Assembly (NCBI GenBank): GCA_038329845.1
Contig: JBBQNJ010000054.1
Coordinates: 1-34,623 of the forward strand
Reading direction: 5' to 3'
Length of the DNA: 34,623 bases
From: JBBQNJ01 sp038329845
GTDB lineage: Bacteria > Planctomycetota > Phycisphaerae > Tepidisphaerales > Tepidisphaeraceae
Each line of letters begins with the position of its first letter. Within the stretch, counting starts at the first letter, position 1. Below, piece by piece: positions 7,493-16,318 of this stretch. The translations under genes and the position numbers were made by a program. The notes beneath the pieces were generated by a model. That model did not search any database. It worked only from the letters and a program-made list of their open reading frames with translations, and was not told the origin of the DNA.

Positions 7493-8488
7493 TCAGCGCG
7501 AGGCGGTCTTTCCGCCCGCCAGACGAAGGTACAGGGCGCGAATGCTCCCGTACAGGAGCAGGTCGGCGCGATAGGTGCGGCACTGGCTCATGAACGGCGC
7601 GTCTTCATGGATGCAAAAACGCGACAGTCGCATCAGGCGCTGGGCCGACAGCGGCAGGCGATTTTTCCCCGGCCGGATCGTCACGCCCACCGACAGTCCG
7701 GCCGCTCGGCAGAGCTCGACGATCGAATCATCGAAATTTCCGTTCGGATAGGCGATGGCGACGGGGGTCTGACCGGTCATCTCGCGCAGGTCTTCCTGCG
7801 CCCCGACGATCTGGCGGCGCGCTTCATCCGGCGGATAATTCGTGAGAATCGCGTGATTCATACTGTGATTGCCGATCTCGACCAGGGGATGGCCAGAGAT
7901 CTCCCGCAGCTCCGATGGAGTCATCGGGCGGTCGATGTCCGAGCGCGGCGCCATCGCCTGCGCGCCGTACTGGTGAATCAAATCGGCTTCCATTTCCTCG
8001 GTGGTCACGTCCTTCATGGTCAGCGCCACATCGTCGGCCCGGTGAGCCGGCCATCCTTCGGCGATACGCTGGCGATAGACCACATCCCACCAGAAACACT
8101 TGTGGGCCTTCACATGCTCGCTCGAGATGAAAAACGTCGCCGGGACGTTGAACTCATCGAGAATCGGCAGGGCGAGAAAATTATTGAAGTACCCATCATC
8201 GAAAGTGATCATCGCGTCGCGCCCCGACGGATCCAGGCCCTCGAGCAAGTCGCGAGCGCGGACAAACTTGTAGCCGTGGCGAAGGTAGTAGGCGATGAAC
8301 TCGCGGAACTGCTCGACCGTGGTTTCCTGCAACGGGTCGATGTGGTTGAGTGCCATATCCGAGCGGTCGCGGAAAAGCGTGTGGAACATAAAGCAGCGCA
8401 GCCCCGGCCGCTCCCGGCGCAGCGCCAAGCTGACCCGGGCCAGGCCGGTGTCGGCGTAACGCACGAGATTTTGCAGGCACAAGGACAT
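7493..8488 (-). CDS. Polysaccharide deacetylase (NodB/CE4 family)
   Basis: A 331-residue protein of the carbohydrate esterase 4 family, which removes N-acetyl groups from glycans. The three family motifs are present: TFDDGY (residues 95-100, metal-binding Asp98), HSMNH (208-212, metal-binding His208 and His212), and AYPNGNFDD. Motif 2 is the standard H-S-x-x-H. No signal peptide or membrane helix is visible, so it probably acts in the cytoplasm or is exported by another route. It lies 93 bases downstream of two co-oriented GT4 genes, suggesting a surface-polysaccharide block. ATG 8488 is used; an in-frame GTG at 8500 would add four residues, and neither has a good ribosome binding site. The substrate is unknown. 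Confidence 0.9.
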   Translation of the reverse strand: MSLCLQNLVRYADTGLARVSLALRRERPGLRCFMFHTLFRDRSDMALNHIDPLQETTVEQFREFIAYYLRHGYKFVRARDLLEGLDPSGRDAMITFDDGYFNNFLALPILDEFNVPATFFISSEHVKAHKCFWWDVVYRQRIAEGWPAHRADDVALTMKDVTTEEMEADLIHQYGAQAMAPRSDIDRPMTPSELREISGHPLVEIGNHSMNHAILTNYPPDEARRQIVGAQEDLREMTGQTPVAIAYPNGNFDDSIVELCRAAGLSVGVTIRPGKNRLPLSAQRLMRLSRFCIHEDAPFMSQCRTYRADLLLYGSIRALYLRLAGGKTASR

Positions 8489-8581
8489 CCTTGCATTCAC
8501 CCCGAAAGGCTGAATTAGAGTATTACGCAGAACAGAACTGGAAAAACCCCCGTGCGGATATTCAAGGTCATGTCGCGGCTT

Positions 8582-9799
8582 TCACAACGACACCCCCGGT
8601 GCCTCGTCGTCCCTTTCGACCCACGCGTCATGATAGGCCCGCAGCGTCGCATCCACCATGGCCTCGATGGTGAAGTCACAGGCGCGGCGCTCAGACGCGG
8701 CGGCACATGATTCGAGCACGTCCGGATCACCCGCCAGCCGCGTAAGCCGATCGGCGAACGCCGCCACATCGTCGCGCCGAACCACAAACCCATTCACCCC
8801 GTCGATCACGAGAATCTCCACCCCCGCCGAATCCGTCGCCACGATCGGCATCGCCGCGGCCATCGCCTCGAGCACCACATACGGCAGCCCCTCCTTGCGT
8901 GAGGCGATGGCGAACAGATCGAACCCCGCGAGCACCTCCCGGGCATCGCGCTCTCCGAGCCAATAAATATGATCGGCCACGCCGAGCCGCTCGCCCAAAT
9001 CGCGCATCGCCTGGCGCAGCGGTCCGTCCCCGACAATCGCCAGGGCAAGCCGCGGCGCAGCGCGATGCGCCCGAGCGAACGCCTCGATCAATACATGCGG
9101 CGCTTTCTGATCGACGAGTCGTCCCACGAATCCGGCGACAATCGCATCGGGCGCTGCGCCGATCCGGGCGCGGGCTTCATCGCGCGAAGCGATTTGCGGC
9201 GAGCCGACGCCGTTGGGGATCAAGATCGTGCGGCCCTCGCCCAGTCCCACCGCGATCGCCGAGCGCTGCTCTTCCGGACTGACGGCGATGATCCGCGCGG
9301 TGCGAAGCGCCAACAGCCGCTCGATTCCCAAGTAAAACGCACGTTTCCAGCGGGTGAGCCCCGGGTCCATCATGATCAGGCCGTGCAGGGTGTAGATCGC
9401 CTTGGCCGATGTTCCCAGCGCCGCCAGCCGCGCCAAAGCGCCGCCCTTGGAACTGTGCCCATGAATAATGTCGAACGGGCCGTGGGCGCGGGCATATCGG
9501 CGGATGGCGCGGGCGACGAGCAGATCCCGCGGGTGAATGCTGGTGCCCATGGCGAGCGCCATTCGCGGCATCCGCGACAGGACCGGAGCCTGGAGCCGAT
9601 CGGTGAACAGCTTGTCCAGGCGAACCGTCGAGTGGACCAAATGCACTTCGTGTCCTTGGCCGATCATCCCCTCGGCCAGGTCCAGCACATGGCGCCCGGT
9701 ACCGCCGGCGCTCGATTCGACGATCATCAACACTCGCAGCGAGCGGAGCGCTGGCGAAATCGGGTTCGGCGTCATCCCCGCGAGCGGTTGCTGGCTCAT
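8582..9799 (-). CDS. GT4-family glycosyltransferase
   Basis: A 405-residue cytosolic or membrane-peripheral GT-B enzyme that transfers a nucleotide-activated sugar with retention. The N-terminal Rossmann domain starts RVLMIVESSAGGTGRHVLDLAEGM, with the glycine-rich acceptor loop. The C-terminal domain has GFVGRLVDQKAPHVLIEAF and the E-x7-E signature EGLPYVVLE. ATG 9799 overlaps the stop of the upstream GT4 gene by ATGA, so the two are translationally coupled. A longer start at 9823 would overlap more and is less likely. Likely role: assembly of an exopolysaccharide or O-antigen unit with the neighbouring GT and deacetylase. Sugar specificity cannot be read. Confidence 0.92.
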   Translation of the reverse strand: MSQQPLAGMTPNPISPALRSLRVLMIVESSAGGTGRHVLDLAEGMIGQGHEVHLVHSTVRLDKLFTDRLQAPVLSRMPRMALAMGTSIHPRDLLVARAIRRYARAHGPFDIIHGHSSKGGALARLAALGTSAKAIYTLHGLIMMDPGLTRWKRAFYLGIERLLALRTARIIAVSPEEQRSAIAVGLGEGRTILIPNGVGSPQIASRDEARARIGAAPDAIVAGFVGRLVDQKAPHVLIEAFARAHRAAPRLALAIVGDGPLRQAMRDLGERLGVADHIYWLGERDAREVLAGFDLFAIASRKEGLPYVVLEAMAAAMPIVATDSAGVEILVIDGVNGFVVRRDDVAAFADRLTRLAGDPDVLESCAAASERRACDFTIEAMVDATLRAYHDAWVERDDEAPGVSL

Positions 9800-11052
9800 G
9801 CCGTGGCCACCATCGCGGGACAAAGCGCCATCGGTGCGGAAATCAGCGGCGAGCAGACCCTCGCCGGCAAATTTGTTTTGGATTCGGTCAGTCCCCGAGG
9901 CGCTTCAATCGGGACAAATCCGGCTCGGCTCACCTTGCGGTAGACCTCTTCATAACGCCCGGTAATCACGCCCAGATCAAATCGGTCGCGCACGCGCTGG
10001 CGGCAGCGCGCCGACAACGCCAGACGCGCCTGCGGCGAAAGCGCCAGCAATTCGCCGATCGCCGCGCCCAAGGCTCGGGGGTCTCGCGCCGGCACGATCT
10101 TTCCGGCGTCGCCGACAATCACGCGAGAATCGCCCACATCGGTCGCGGCGCACGGTGTGCCGCACGCCATCGCCTCGCCCAATACCAGGGGAAACGCTTC
10201 GCTCACCGAGGAAGAGGCCACTACGTCCACCGCCGCGTGCAGTCGCGCAACGTCCTGGCGCTGACCCAGCAGATGGCAGCGCCCGGTCAATCCGAGCGAT
10301 GCGATCAACGATGTCAGTTCGGCGTTGTCATGGGTGACACGAGTTCCGCACAAGACGAAATGGACCGATCGGTCCAGCGTGGCGGCGGCGTGAAGAAACG
10401 TCGGGTGATCCTTCAGCCGGTCGTAGCGGGCGAGCATCCCGACCAGCGGCGTGGACGGCTCGAGGCCCAGTTCCTCGCGCAGGCTCGCGCGGGCCTCGGG
10501 GCTGGGACTGAACCGGGTGGTATCGAATCCATTGGGAATGACTAACCCCTTGTTGGCCGCGAACCCGTGCTGCATGTAGAGCTTGCTGGCGTGTTCGGAA
10601 CAGAAAATCACTTTCGCCGGGAGTCTGCGCGACAACGCCGCGCACGCTTTGACCGTAACCAGCGTGGTTCGCTTGGTCAGCTCGGGGATGTGGTGGGCAT
10701 GATGAATCCCCCACACCACCGGCGCGCTGGTGGCCAATCGCGTGGCGATTCCCCCGATCAGGTTCGAGTGGTCCATCCACGTCTGCACGACATCGGGTCG
10801 CAGGCGTCGAATCTCCCGGCCAAGTCGCATGATCCCGCGCGGGTCGTATTCGCCCGGCTTGATCCCCATCACGCTCAAGAGAATCCCCGCCTTTTGCAAC
10901 GGACCGGCCATGGTCAGGTTGTCGATCAACGAAATGACGCGGCTGTCAAATCGCGTCGGGTCGGTTTGCAGCACTAGATTGCAAAGCATCGCCTCGGCTC
11001 CGCCGAACTCGAGGCTATTGATGATATGGACAACTCGGATTCGTCGATTCAT
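9796..11052 (-). CDS. GT4-family glycosyltransferase
   Basis: A 418-residue GT-B enzyme and the first gene of a probable minus-strand glycan operon. The N-terminal domain begins RVVHIINSLEFGGAEAMLCNLV (FGGAE acceptor loop typical of GT4). The C-terminal nucleotide-sugar domain includes GMLARYDRLKDHPTFLHAA and the E-x7-E signature EAFPLVLGE. ATG 11052 (MNRRIRVVHI) has AGGA six bases upstream; an in-frame ATG at 11067 is less well supported. Its stop overlaps the next GT4 start by ATGA. It is similar in architecture to its neighbour but not a recent duplicate. Likely role: surface polysaccharide synthesis. Confidence 0.92.
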   Translation of the reverse strand: MNRRIRVVHIINSLEFGGAEAMLCNLVLQTDPTRFDSRVISLIDNLTMAGPLQKAGILLSVMGIKPGEYDPRGIMRLGREIRRLRPDVVQTWMDHSNLIGGIATRLATSAPVVWGIHHAHHIPELTKRTTLVTVKACAALSRRLPAKVIFCSEHASKLYMQHGFAANKGLVIPNGFDTTRFSPSPEARASLREELGLEPSTPLVGMLARYDRLKDHPTFLHAAATLDRSVHFVLCGTRVTHDNAELTSLIASLGLTGRCHLLGQRQDVARLHAAVDVVASSSVSEAFPLVLGEAMACGTPCAATDVGDSRVIVGDAGKIVPARDPRALGAAIGELLALSPQARLALSARCRQRVRDRFDLGVITGRYEEVYRKVSRAGFVPIEAPRGLTESKTNLPARVCSPLISAPMALCPAMVATA

Positions 11053-11350
11053 ACCGATCCTGGGCAACTCAACCCTGGCAGCGATGCTGACCGCGCAAAA
11101 CGCCCACCGCGGAAACCTCTCCGCGCATCGCGTTGTTTAATCTGCATCATGTCCACACCCACTGCGGACTTGTCGAGCCGCCCCAGAGTTTACCCCCAAA
11201 GTGTCCGAAAGCAAGGAAAATCGTACTAATTTTGGTCCATTAGTCGTAAAACAAGGTAATCTGGCGAGGTTCTGCCGCAGCCCCACATGCGAGCCGCAGC
11301 CCTCCCTCGATGCGAGCCGATCTGAGCCCCCCGACACCTCCGTGCCGGCG
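11053..11350. other. 298-bp gap upstream of the GT4 operon
   Basis: No gene is evident. An AT-rich pocket at about 11200-11260, unusual for the region, holds the inverted repeat ACTAAT/ATTAGT (11225-11230 and 11239-11244). On the minus strand this is a plausible place for the promoter or operator of the GT4 genes, but no convincing -35/-10 pair could be picked. The left end (11108-11123) has a short GCGGA/TCCGC hairpin. Confidence 0.35.
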
Positions 11351-12187
11351 TTATGCCGCCAGCACATCCAGCAACTGACGCAAATCCGCTTGTTGCGGGT
11401 CGTCCGGATTATTCGCCAGGTATTCGTTCAGCCAGTCCGTCGCCGGCGCCGTCATCCCGATTCGCGCCAGCACCAGCGCCAAGTCTCGCTGCAAGCGATG
11501 TTGTTCCGGCCACATTAGCATCTCCATCTCCAGAACCGCCGCCACATCGGCATAACGTCCCTGCGTGCCGAAGGTGCTGAGCAGGTTCTGCAACATCCGC
11601 GTCAGCCAGTGCCGATGCGATACCGGGCGCAGTAGTTCATCAGACCACTCGATCTCGGCCCCGAACCGCTCCTTCATCCGGCGATGCGCCTCCTCGGGCG
11701 TGATCAACTGCCCCTTGTTAAACGGGTCGATCAACATCGGCGTCGAATCCACCTCGACGGCGACGATAAAGTGGCCTGGAATGCCCACGCCCCAACTTCG
11801 CAGACCCACGCGCTCGGCCACGATCTTGTAGATCAGACTGAGTGTAATCGGCATTCCGCGCTTGGTTTGCAGCACGGTCGGAAGGTAGCTATTCGCCGGG
11901 TTGTAAAAATCTTCGGCATTGCCCGTGAACCCTTCCTCGTCGAATAGCACATCATGGAGATGGGCCACCAGCGCCTGCGGTTGTGTTCCTCGGACGCGCG
12001 AGCGAACTGTGTCGGCGAGCTTTTGCAACTGCGCATCAACTTCGGCGACATCCACATTTGGCAACTGATGGCGCGCGATCGCCACGGCACCGTGGATCAA
12101 GGAATCGGATGAATGGATGCTCCTGAGCTGTTCGGCGAGCATCCGAAACGCATCGGGAACGCAGCAGTTGGGCAATAAATTTTTCAT
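11351..12187 (-). CDS. SirB1-family transglutaminase-like protein
   Basis: A 278-residue soluble protein of the SirB1/Transglut_core2 family. The family's conserved block is visible: DEEGFTGNAEDFYNPANSYL, LPTVLQTKRGMPITLSLIY, GVGIPGHFIVAVE (the Gly-His of a transglutaminase-like fold) and LIDPFNKG. A C-terminal stretch from about residue 195 (HRHWLTRMLQNLLSTFGTQGRYADVAAVLEM onwards) looks like TPR-type helical pairs, as in relatives. The biochemical role of SirB1 proteins is not established. ATG 12187 has GGAG seven bases upstream. It diverges from the aldehyde dehydrogenase gene, sharing a 146-bp intergenic region. Confidence 0.9.
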   Translation of the reverse strand: MKNLLPNCCVPDAFRMLAEQLRSIHSSDSLIHGAVAIARHQLPNVDVAEVDAQLQKLADTVRSRVRGTQPQALVAHLHDVLFDEEGFTGNAEDFYNPANSYLPTVLQTKRGMPITLSLIYKIVAERVGLRSWGVGIPGHFIVAVEVDSTPMLIDPFNKGQLITPEEAHRRMKERFGAEIEWSDELLRPVSHRHWLTRMLQNLLSTFGTQGRYADVAAVLEMEMLMWPEQHRLQRDLALVLARIGMTAPATDWLNEYLANNPDDPQQADLRQLLDVLAA

Positions 12188-12215
12188 GGGTCGGCTCCAT
12201 GCTTTGAATACGATT

Positions 12216-12239
12216 CACAGTCGAACAGCGTAGACTGTG
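12216..12239. promoter_or_regulatory. 7-bp inverted repeat between divergent genes
   Basis: CACAGTC (12216-12222) and GACTGTG (12233-12239) flank a 10-base centre in the intergenic region between the SirB1-like gene and the aldehyde dehydrogenase gene. The spacing suits a dimeric regulator, so this is an operator candidate for one or both genes. No regulator gene is nearby. Inference only. Confidence 0.3.
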
Positions 12240-12333
12240 GTATCGGGTGTCTCGCCGAGATCACCAGCACAAGCCGTGCCGCGCCGATGAGCGGCCGAGC
12301 GATCCAGCGATCGCTATTCCAAGGAGAAACGCA

Positions 12334-13716
12334 ATGGACCTGATCAACCCCGCGACGGAAGAGGTGATTGGAAGATTTCCTGAGCAATCGAAGGACGAGA
12401 TCGACGGGCGTCTGGCAGGGGCCGCCGAGGCGTTCGCTGATTGGAAGGATCGTCCCCTTTTGGATCGCACACAAATCGTTCGACAGGCGGGCGAATTGCT
12501 CACCCAGCGCCGCGAACTTCTGGCAACCACCGCGGTGCGGGAAATGGGCAAGTGCATCACCGAGGCGCTGGCCGAGGTGGACAAATGCGCCGCCGCCTGC
12601 ACCTTTTTCGCCGACCACGCGGAGAGATTTACCCGTATCGACGTTGAAAACGGCGGTGCCGCGTCCTCTGAGAAGTGTTATGTGCGTTACGATCCGATCG
12701 GCGTTGTGCTGGCGATCATGCCGTGGAATTTCCCGTACTGGCAGGTGATCCGCTTCGCGGCCCCGGCGCTGGCCGCGGGAAACGTCGGGCTGCTCAAGCA
12801 CGCCTCGAACGTCCCCGGGTGCGCTGTGGCGCTCGAGCAAATCTTCCTCGACGCCGGCGCGCCGCGCGGTGTTTTCTCGGCGCTCTATATCAGCGACAAC
12901 CGCACCGTCGAGACACTGGTGGAACACCCGGCGATTCGCGCTGTGACCCTCACCGGCAGCGATCGCGCGGGGCGGGCGGTGGCGGCGGCGGCGGGTCGGA
13001 CGCTGAAAAAGACCGTTCTGGAACTCGGCGGCTCCGATCCGTTCATCGTGCTGGACGATGCCGATGCCTCGTTCGCCGCTGCCCAGGCCGCGGTGGCTCG
13101 ATGCATCAATTCCGGACAGAGCTGCATCGCGGCCAAGCGTTTCATTGTCACGCCCAAATCCGCCGATCCGTTCGAGCAAGCCCTCGTCGAGGCGATGCGG
13201 GCCATGACCGTCGGTGATCCGGCCGATGCGAGTACCCAGGTTGGACCGCTGGCCCGAAAGGACCTGCGCCAGGCGCTGGACGACCAGGTGAAGCGTTCCC
13301 TCGCCGCCGGTGCCAAGGCCCTGTGCGGCGGGGTGCCGAAAAGCGGGCGGGGGTTCTTCTATATCCCCACCGTCCTCACCGGCGTGGCTCCGGGAATGCC
13401 GGCATTCGACGAGGAGACCTTCGGCCCGGTGGCGGCCGTGATTCGCGCCGATGATGAGCGCCATGCCATCAAGCTGGCCAATCGCACCCGCTTTGGCCTG
13501 GGTGCCAGCCTCTGGACGCGCGACACCGATCGCGCCGAGCACCTGGCGCGGCAGATCGACGCCGGCTGCGTTTTCATCAACGCGATCGTCAAGTCCGACC
13601 CGCGTCTGGCCTTCGGCGGCGTCAAGGACAGCGGCTACGGCCGCGAGCTCGCCGCCGTCGGAATGCGAGAATTCTTGAACATCAAGACCGTCTGGGTATC
13701 GGATCATTCTCGATGA
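12334..13716 (+). CDS. sad: Aldehyde dehydrogenase, succinate-semialdehyde (Sad/YneI-like)
   Basis: A 460-residue NAD(P)-dependent aldehyde dehydrogenase. Motifs run in order: NPATEEVIG start, IMPWNFPYWQV, KHASNVPGCA (cofactor site), TGSDRAGRAVA, LELGGSDPFIVL with catalytic Glu230, INSGQSCIAAKRF with nucleophile Cys264, EETFGPVAAV and FGGVKDSGYGREL. The motif wording and length are closest to the Sad/YneI succinate-semialdehyde dehydrogenases, so oxidation of succinate semialdehyde or a similar short aldehyde is likely. The substrate is inferred from family resemblance only. ATG 12334 follows AAGGAG (12321-12326) at seven bases, ruling out the longer upstream frame. It stands alone as a single-gene unit. 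Confidence 0.93.
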   Translation: MDLINPATEEVIGRFPEQSKDEIDGRLAGAAEAFADWKDRPLLDRTQIVRQAGELLTQRRELLATTAVREMGKCITEALAEVDKCAAACTFFADHAERFTRIDVENGGAASSEKCYVRYDPIGVVLAIMPWNFPYWQVIRFAAPALAAGNVGLLKHASNVPGCAVALEQIFLDAGAPRGVFSALYISDNRTVETLVEHPAIRAVTLTGSDRAGRAVAAAAGRTLKKTVLELGGSDPFIVLDDADASFAAAQAAVARCINSGQSCIAAKRFIVTPKSADPFEQALVEAMRAMTVGDPADASTQVGPLARKDLRQALDDQVKRSLAAGAKALCGGVPKSGRGFFYIPTVLTGVAPGMPAFDEETFGPVAAVIRADDERHAIKLANRTRFGLGASLWTRDTDRAEHLARQIDAGCVFINAIVKSDPRLAFGGVKDSGYGRELAAVGMREFLNIKTVWVSDHSR

Positions 13717-13813
13717 ATTCACGGGGAGGGCCGGCGCCGACGGGTGAGTGGATCATCATTCGTGATGGCGCGGCGTGGATCGGCGGGGTAATCCCGAGAG
13801 GTTGCATTGCAGG

Positions 13814-13872
13814 CTCATCTGCGATGAGATGCTTTGGCCCGGTTCGGCAACCGCCGGACAAATGGCTATAAT
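13814..13872 (+). promoter_or_regulatory. Candidate manC promoter and operator
   Basis: A perfect TATAAT is at 13867-13872, 88 bases before the manC ATG, with only a weak -35 (TTCGGC, 13843-13848, 18-base spacer). An inverted repeat CTCATC-TGC-GATGAG (13814-13828) lies upstream. The -10 is striking against G+C-rich surroundings; the assignment is by eye. Confidence 0.4.
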
Positions 13873-13959
13873 GCGCGAGTGAGCGTGTCCGAATCGAACG
13901 CGGCCCCCGCGAATTCGAGCGGTCGGGTGAGTGAATCGAGGAATACGAGAAGCAAAGCG

Positions 13960-15066
13960 ATGGAATACGGCGTCATCATGGCGGGCGGATCGGGTACACG
14001 GCTTTGGCCGCTGTCACGGGCCAATCAGCCCAAGCAGATGCTCGAAGTGATCGGGGGCAAGAGCCTGTTGCAGATCAGCTTCGAGCGCCTCGCGGGCATC
14101 CTCCCGCCGGAGCGGATTTACGTCTGCACCGGACAGCAGCACGCCGAAGCAGTGCTGGCGGCGTTGCCGGCGCTGCCGCCGGATAATCTGCTCGGCGAAC
14201 CCGTCGGCCGCGACACAGCGAATGCCGTCGGTTTCGCCGCGGCGGTTTTGAAGCGAAAAGACCCCGACGCGGTGACGGCGGTGGTGACGGCCGATCACGT
14301 CATCAAGCCGGTCGAGCAGTTTCAAGAGTCGCTGCGGACGGCGTTCGCCGTCGTACGGGAACATCCCAGCGCCCTGGTGACTTTCGGAATCGTCCCCACG
14401 CACGGACATACGGGCCTGGGTTACATTCATCGCGGAGAGAGTCTTCCCATGCGAACCGGCGCCCGCGGCGCTTATCGCGTGCAGGCGTTCCGCGAAAAAC
14501 CCGACAAAGCCACCGCCGACCGCTATGTCGAGTGCGGGCGTTACTACTGGAACAGCGGCATGTTCGTCTGGCGCTGCGACACGGTCCTCGAGGAGTTGCG
14601 CCAATTCCTGCCCGAGGCTTATGCCGGCCTCACGCGGATCGCCGAGGCTTGGAACAGCCCCGACCGACGGCGCATCCTTGAGGAAACCTATCCCAAGCTG
14701 CCCAAGATCAGCATCGACTTCGCGATGATGGAACCGGCGTCGCAAGGCAAAGGCAAGGCCGAGGTGATGACTGTCGAGATGCCCGTCGAGTGGCTGGATG
14801 TCGGCTCGTGGCCGGCACTGGCCGAAACGATCAGGCCCGATGAACACGACAACGCCGTGGAGTGCCCGGCCTGCGTGCTGCTGGATTCCGACAGCAACAT
14901 CATCATCAGCTACAGCCCCGATCACCTGATCTCGACGATCGGCCTGAGCGATATGATTGTGGTCCACACCCGCGACGTGACGATGGTCTGCCCGAAAACC
15001 GAGGCCCAGCGAGTCAAGGAACTGGTCGGTAAAGTGCAGGAGCGATTCGGCCACCGGTTCGATTGA
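13960..15066 (+). CDS. manC: Mannose-1-phosphate guanylyltransferase
   Basis: It makes GDP-mannose from mannose 1-phosphate and GTP, supplying glycan synthesis. The 368-residue protein has the nucleotidyltransferase signature IMAGGSGTRLWPLSR followed by NQPKQML at its N-terminus (residues about 6-26), then GEPVGRDTANAVG, TADHVI, FREKPD, YYWNSGMFVWR and EWLDVGSWPALAE. It corresponds to the single-domain form, without the C-terminal phosphomannose isomerase domain of bifunctional enzymes. ATG 13960 begins the conserved N-terminus; the frame is open for 42 codons upstream, but those codons lack family similarity. The gene is near the GT4/deacetylase block, suggesting it feeds a mannose-containing surface polysaccharide. 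Confidence 0.95.
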   Translation: MEYGVIMAGGSGTRLWPLSRANQPKQMLEVIGGKSLLQISFERLAGILPPERIYVCTGQQHAEAVLAALPALPPDNLLGEPVGRDTANAVGFAAAVLKRKDPDAVTAVVTADHVIKPVEQFQESLRTAFAVVREHPSALVTFGIVPTHGHTGLGYIHRGESLPMRTGARGAYRVQAFREKPDKATADRYVECGRYYWNSGMFVWRCDTVLEELRQFLPEAYAGLTRIAEAWNSPDRRRILEETYPKLPKISIDFAMMEPASQGKGKAEVMTVEMPVEWLDVGSWPALAETIRPDEHDNAVECPACVLLDSDSNIIISYSPDHLISTIGLSDMIVVHTRDVTMVCPKTEAQRVKELVGKVQERFGHRFD

Positions 15067-15235
15067 GGGCCTCCGCCCCCGCCTCCCCCCGCCGGGCCCC
15101 CGCCTCCCCCCGCCGGGCCCTCGCCCCTCTATCCCTTCGCCCCTCCGTCCCTCCGTCCCTCCGCACCCGCCTTTCCCTCCATCCCTTCGCCTCTCCGCGC
15201 CCTCCGGGCCTCCGTGCCTTCCCTCCTATCTCACC
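15067..15235. repeat. Pyrimidine-rich tract with short tandem repeats
   Basis: The plus strand is almost entirely C and T for about 160 bases. It contains a 19-bp direct repeat (15081-15099 and 15102-15120, period 21) and CCCTCCGT tandem units at about 15141-15162. It lies between the convergent 3' ends of manC and the TadG-like gene. Such a homopurine/homopyrimidine tract could form triplex DNA or stall polymerases and may serve as a bidirectional transcription barrier. No gene lies here. Confidence 0.65.
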
Positions 15236-16284
15236 AACTGAACCTGCCCCGGGCGGCTGACTTTGATTTTTCGCCAGCCGTAGTTGTTGTTCCATTCGTA
15301 CTGGTCCATCATCCCCAGGAACAGCCGGGTAGCGCCTTCGGGGACGATGAACTGCTGTTTGACCCCATCGCCGGTTTGCCCGTCGCCGATGAAGAACGTC
15401 TGGTTGAGCTTGGGGGCCAGGGAGTTGAAGTCACGCTTCTGGTCGGTATCGAACTCGAGGCGGGACGGCGTTTTGCTGGGGTCGGGCATGTCGGGGCCGA
15501 GGAACACTCCAACCAAAGCGTTGATCGGTGCCAGCAGGTCGCTCTTGCCGTGTTCGGCGCCGCCGCCGTAATAGTTGTTGACGATGTTGCTGAGGTTCCC
15601 GTCCGGCTCGTACATATCCAAGTTGGGGTCGTGCCGCGCATTTCCGGCGATCGAGTCGAAGGTTAACGCCTGTCCAGAGATAATCGGAAGGTTGGTCACC
15701 AACGAGGGGGTCTGGGCCGGGGCGCTGTCGGGGCTGCTGTGAGGATTGATCGGGTTGGCGACGGTGCCCTCGGGCATTCCCGCCAGCCAGGGATTGTCGG
15801 TCGCGTTGATATCCTGGTCGATTTCGATCGGTCGAACATAGGTGGCGATGGCGACGGCGGTGAGATCCTGGGAGTTCCACCCGACGAACCGGGCGAAGGT
15901 CATCGGGATCGCCGAATGACGAGCGGCCGAGAGAATGGCCGTGATGCGAACGGAGTTGGCATTGGCGCGGGCGGCGCCGGTCAATTCGGTAAAGGTGCGG
16001 GTGGTGGAATCCCACCGGCCGAGGTCGATGTCGGCATTTTTCAGCGTCACGGTCCCGTCGTCCACGGGGTTCACCAGGGCCATCGCCTTGGCCGCGGCCC
16101 GCGTGGCGGCGACGTCCGGCAGCGCCGCCGCCGCCGCCCGTGCCGCGGCATCGACGGTGCGCTGAAGCTCGGTGCGGGCCGCCTGCACCCGTCCCCAGTC
16201 CACGGCCAACGACGAGACGGCGATCAGTGCCGTCAGCACAAACACCAGGTAGATCGTAGAAAATCCCGCGCGTCGATTCGACAT
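15226..16284 (-). CDS. TadG-like pilus-associated protein with C-terminal lectin-like domain
   Basis: A 352-residue protein. The N-terminus (MSNRRAGFSTIYLVFVLTALIAVSSLAVDWGRV, about residues 1-33) is the TadE/TadG-type membrane anchor, followed by an Ala-rich helical segment (RTELQRTVDAAARAAAAALPD) typical of TadG. From about residue 190 to the end the wording matches an extracellular jelly-roll domain related to PA-IL/LecA-type lectins and plant-like galactose-binding folds: GVFLGP, FNSLAPKLNQTFFIGDGQT, VPEGATRLFLGMMDQYEWNNNYG. Such domains bind sugars through calcium. It would therefore be a membrane-anchored, outward-facing adhesin-type protein. It is far from the main Tad operon. ATG 16284 is preferred over GTG 16290 because AGGTGG sits just upstream. 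Confidence 0.82.
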   Translation of the reverse strand: MSNRRAGFSTIYLVFVLTALIAVSSLAVDWGRVQAARTELQRTVDAAARAAAAALPDVAATRAAAKAMALVNPVDDGTVTLKNADIDLGRWDSTTRTFTELTGAARANANSVRITAILSAARHSAIPMTFARFVGWNSQDLTAVAIATYVRPIEIDQDINATDNPWLAGMPEGTVANPINPHSSPDSAPAQTPSLVTNLPIISGQALTFDSIAGNARHDPNLDMYEPDGNLSNIVNNYYGGGAEHGKSDLLAPINALVGVFLGPDMPDPSKTPSRLEFDTDQKRDFNSLAPKLNQTFFIGDGQTGDGVKQQFIVPEGATRLFLGMMDQYEWNNNYGWRKIKVSRPGQVQLVR

Positions 16285-16318
16285 AGCCACCTGACCCGCA
16301 AACCGCCCACCCCACGGC

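Noticed and set aside
12184..13722. 512-codon minus-strand ORF
   Set aside because: It lies entirely opposite the aldehyde dehydrogenase gene. The composition is Arg/Gly/His-rich with no recognisable motifs, as expected for an antisense shadow in G+C-rich coding DNA.
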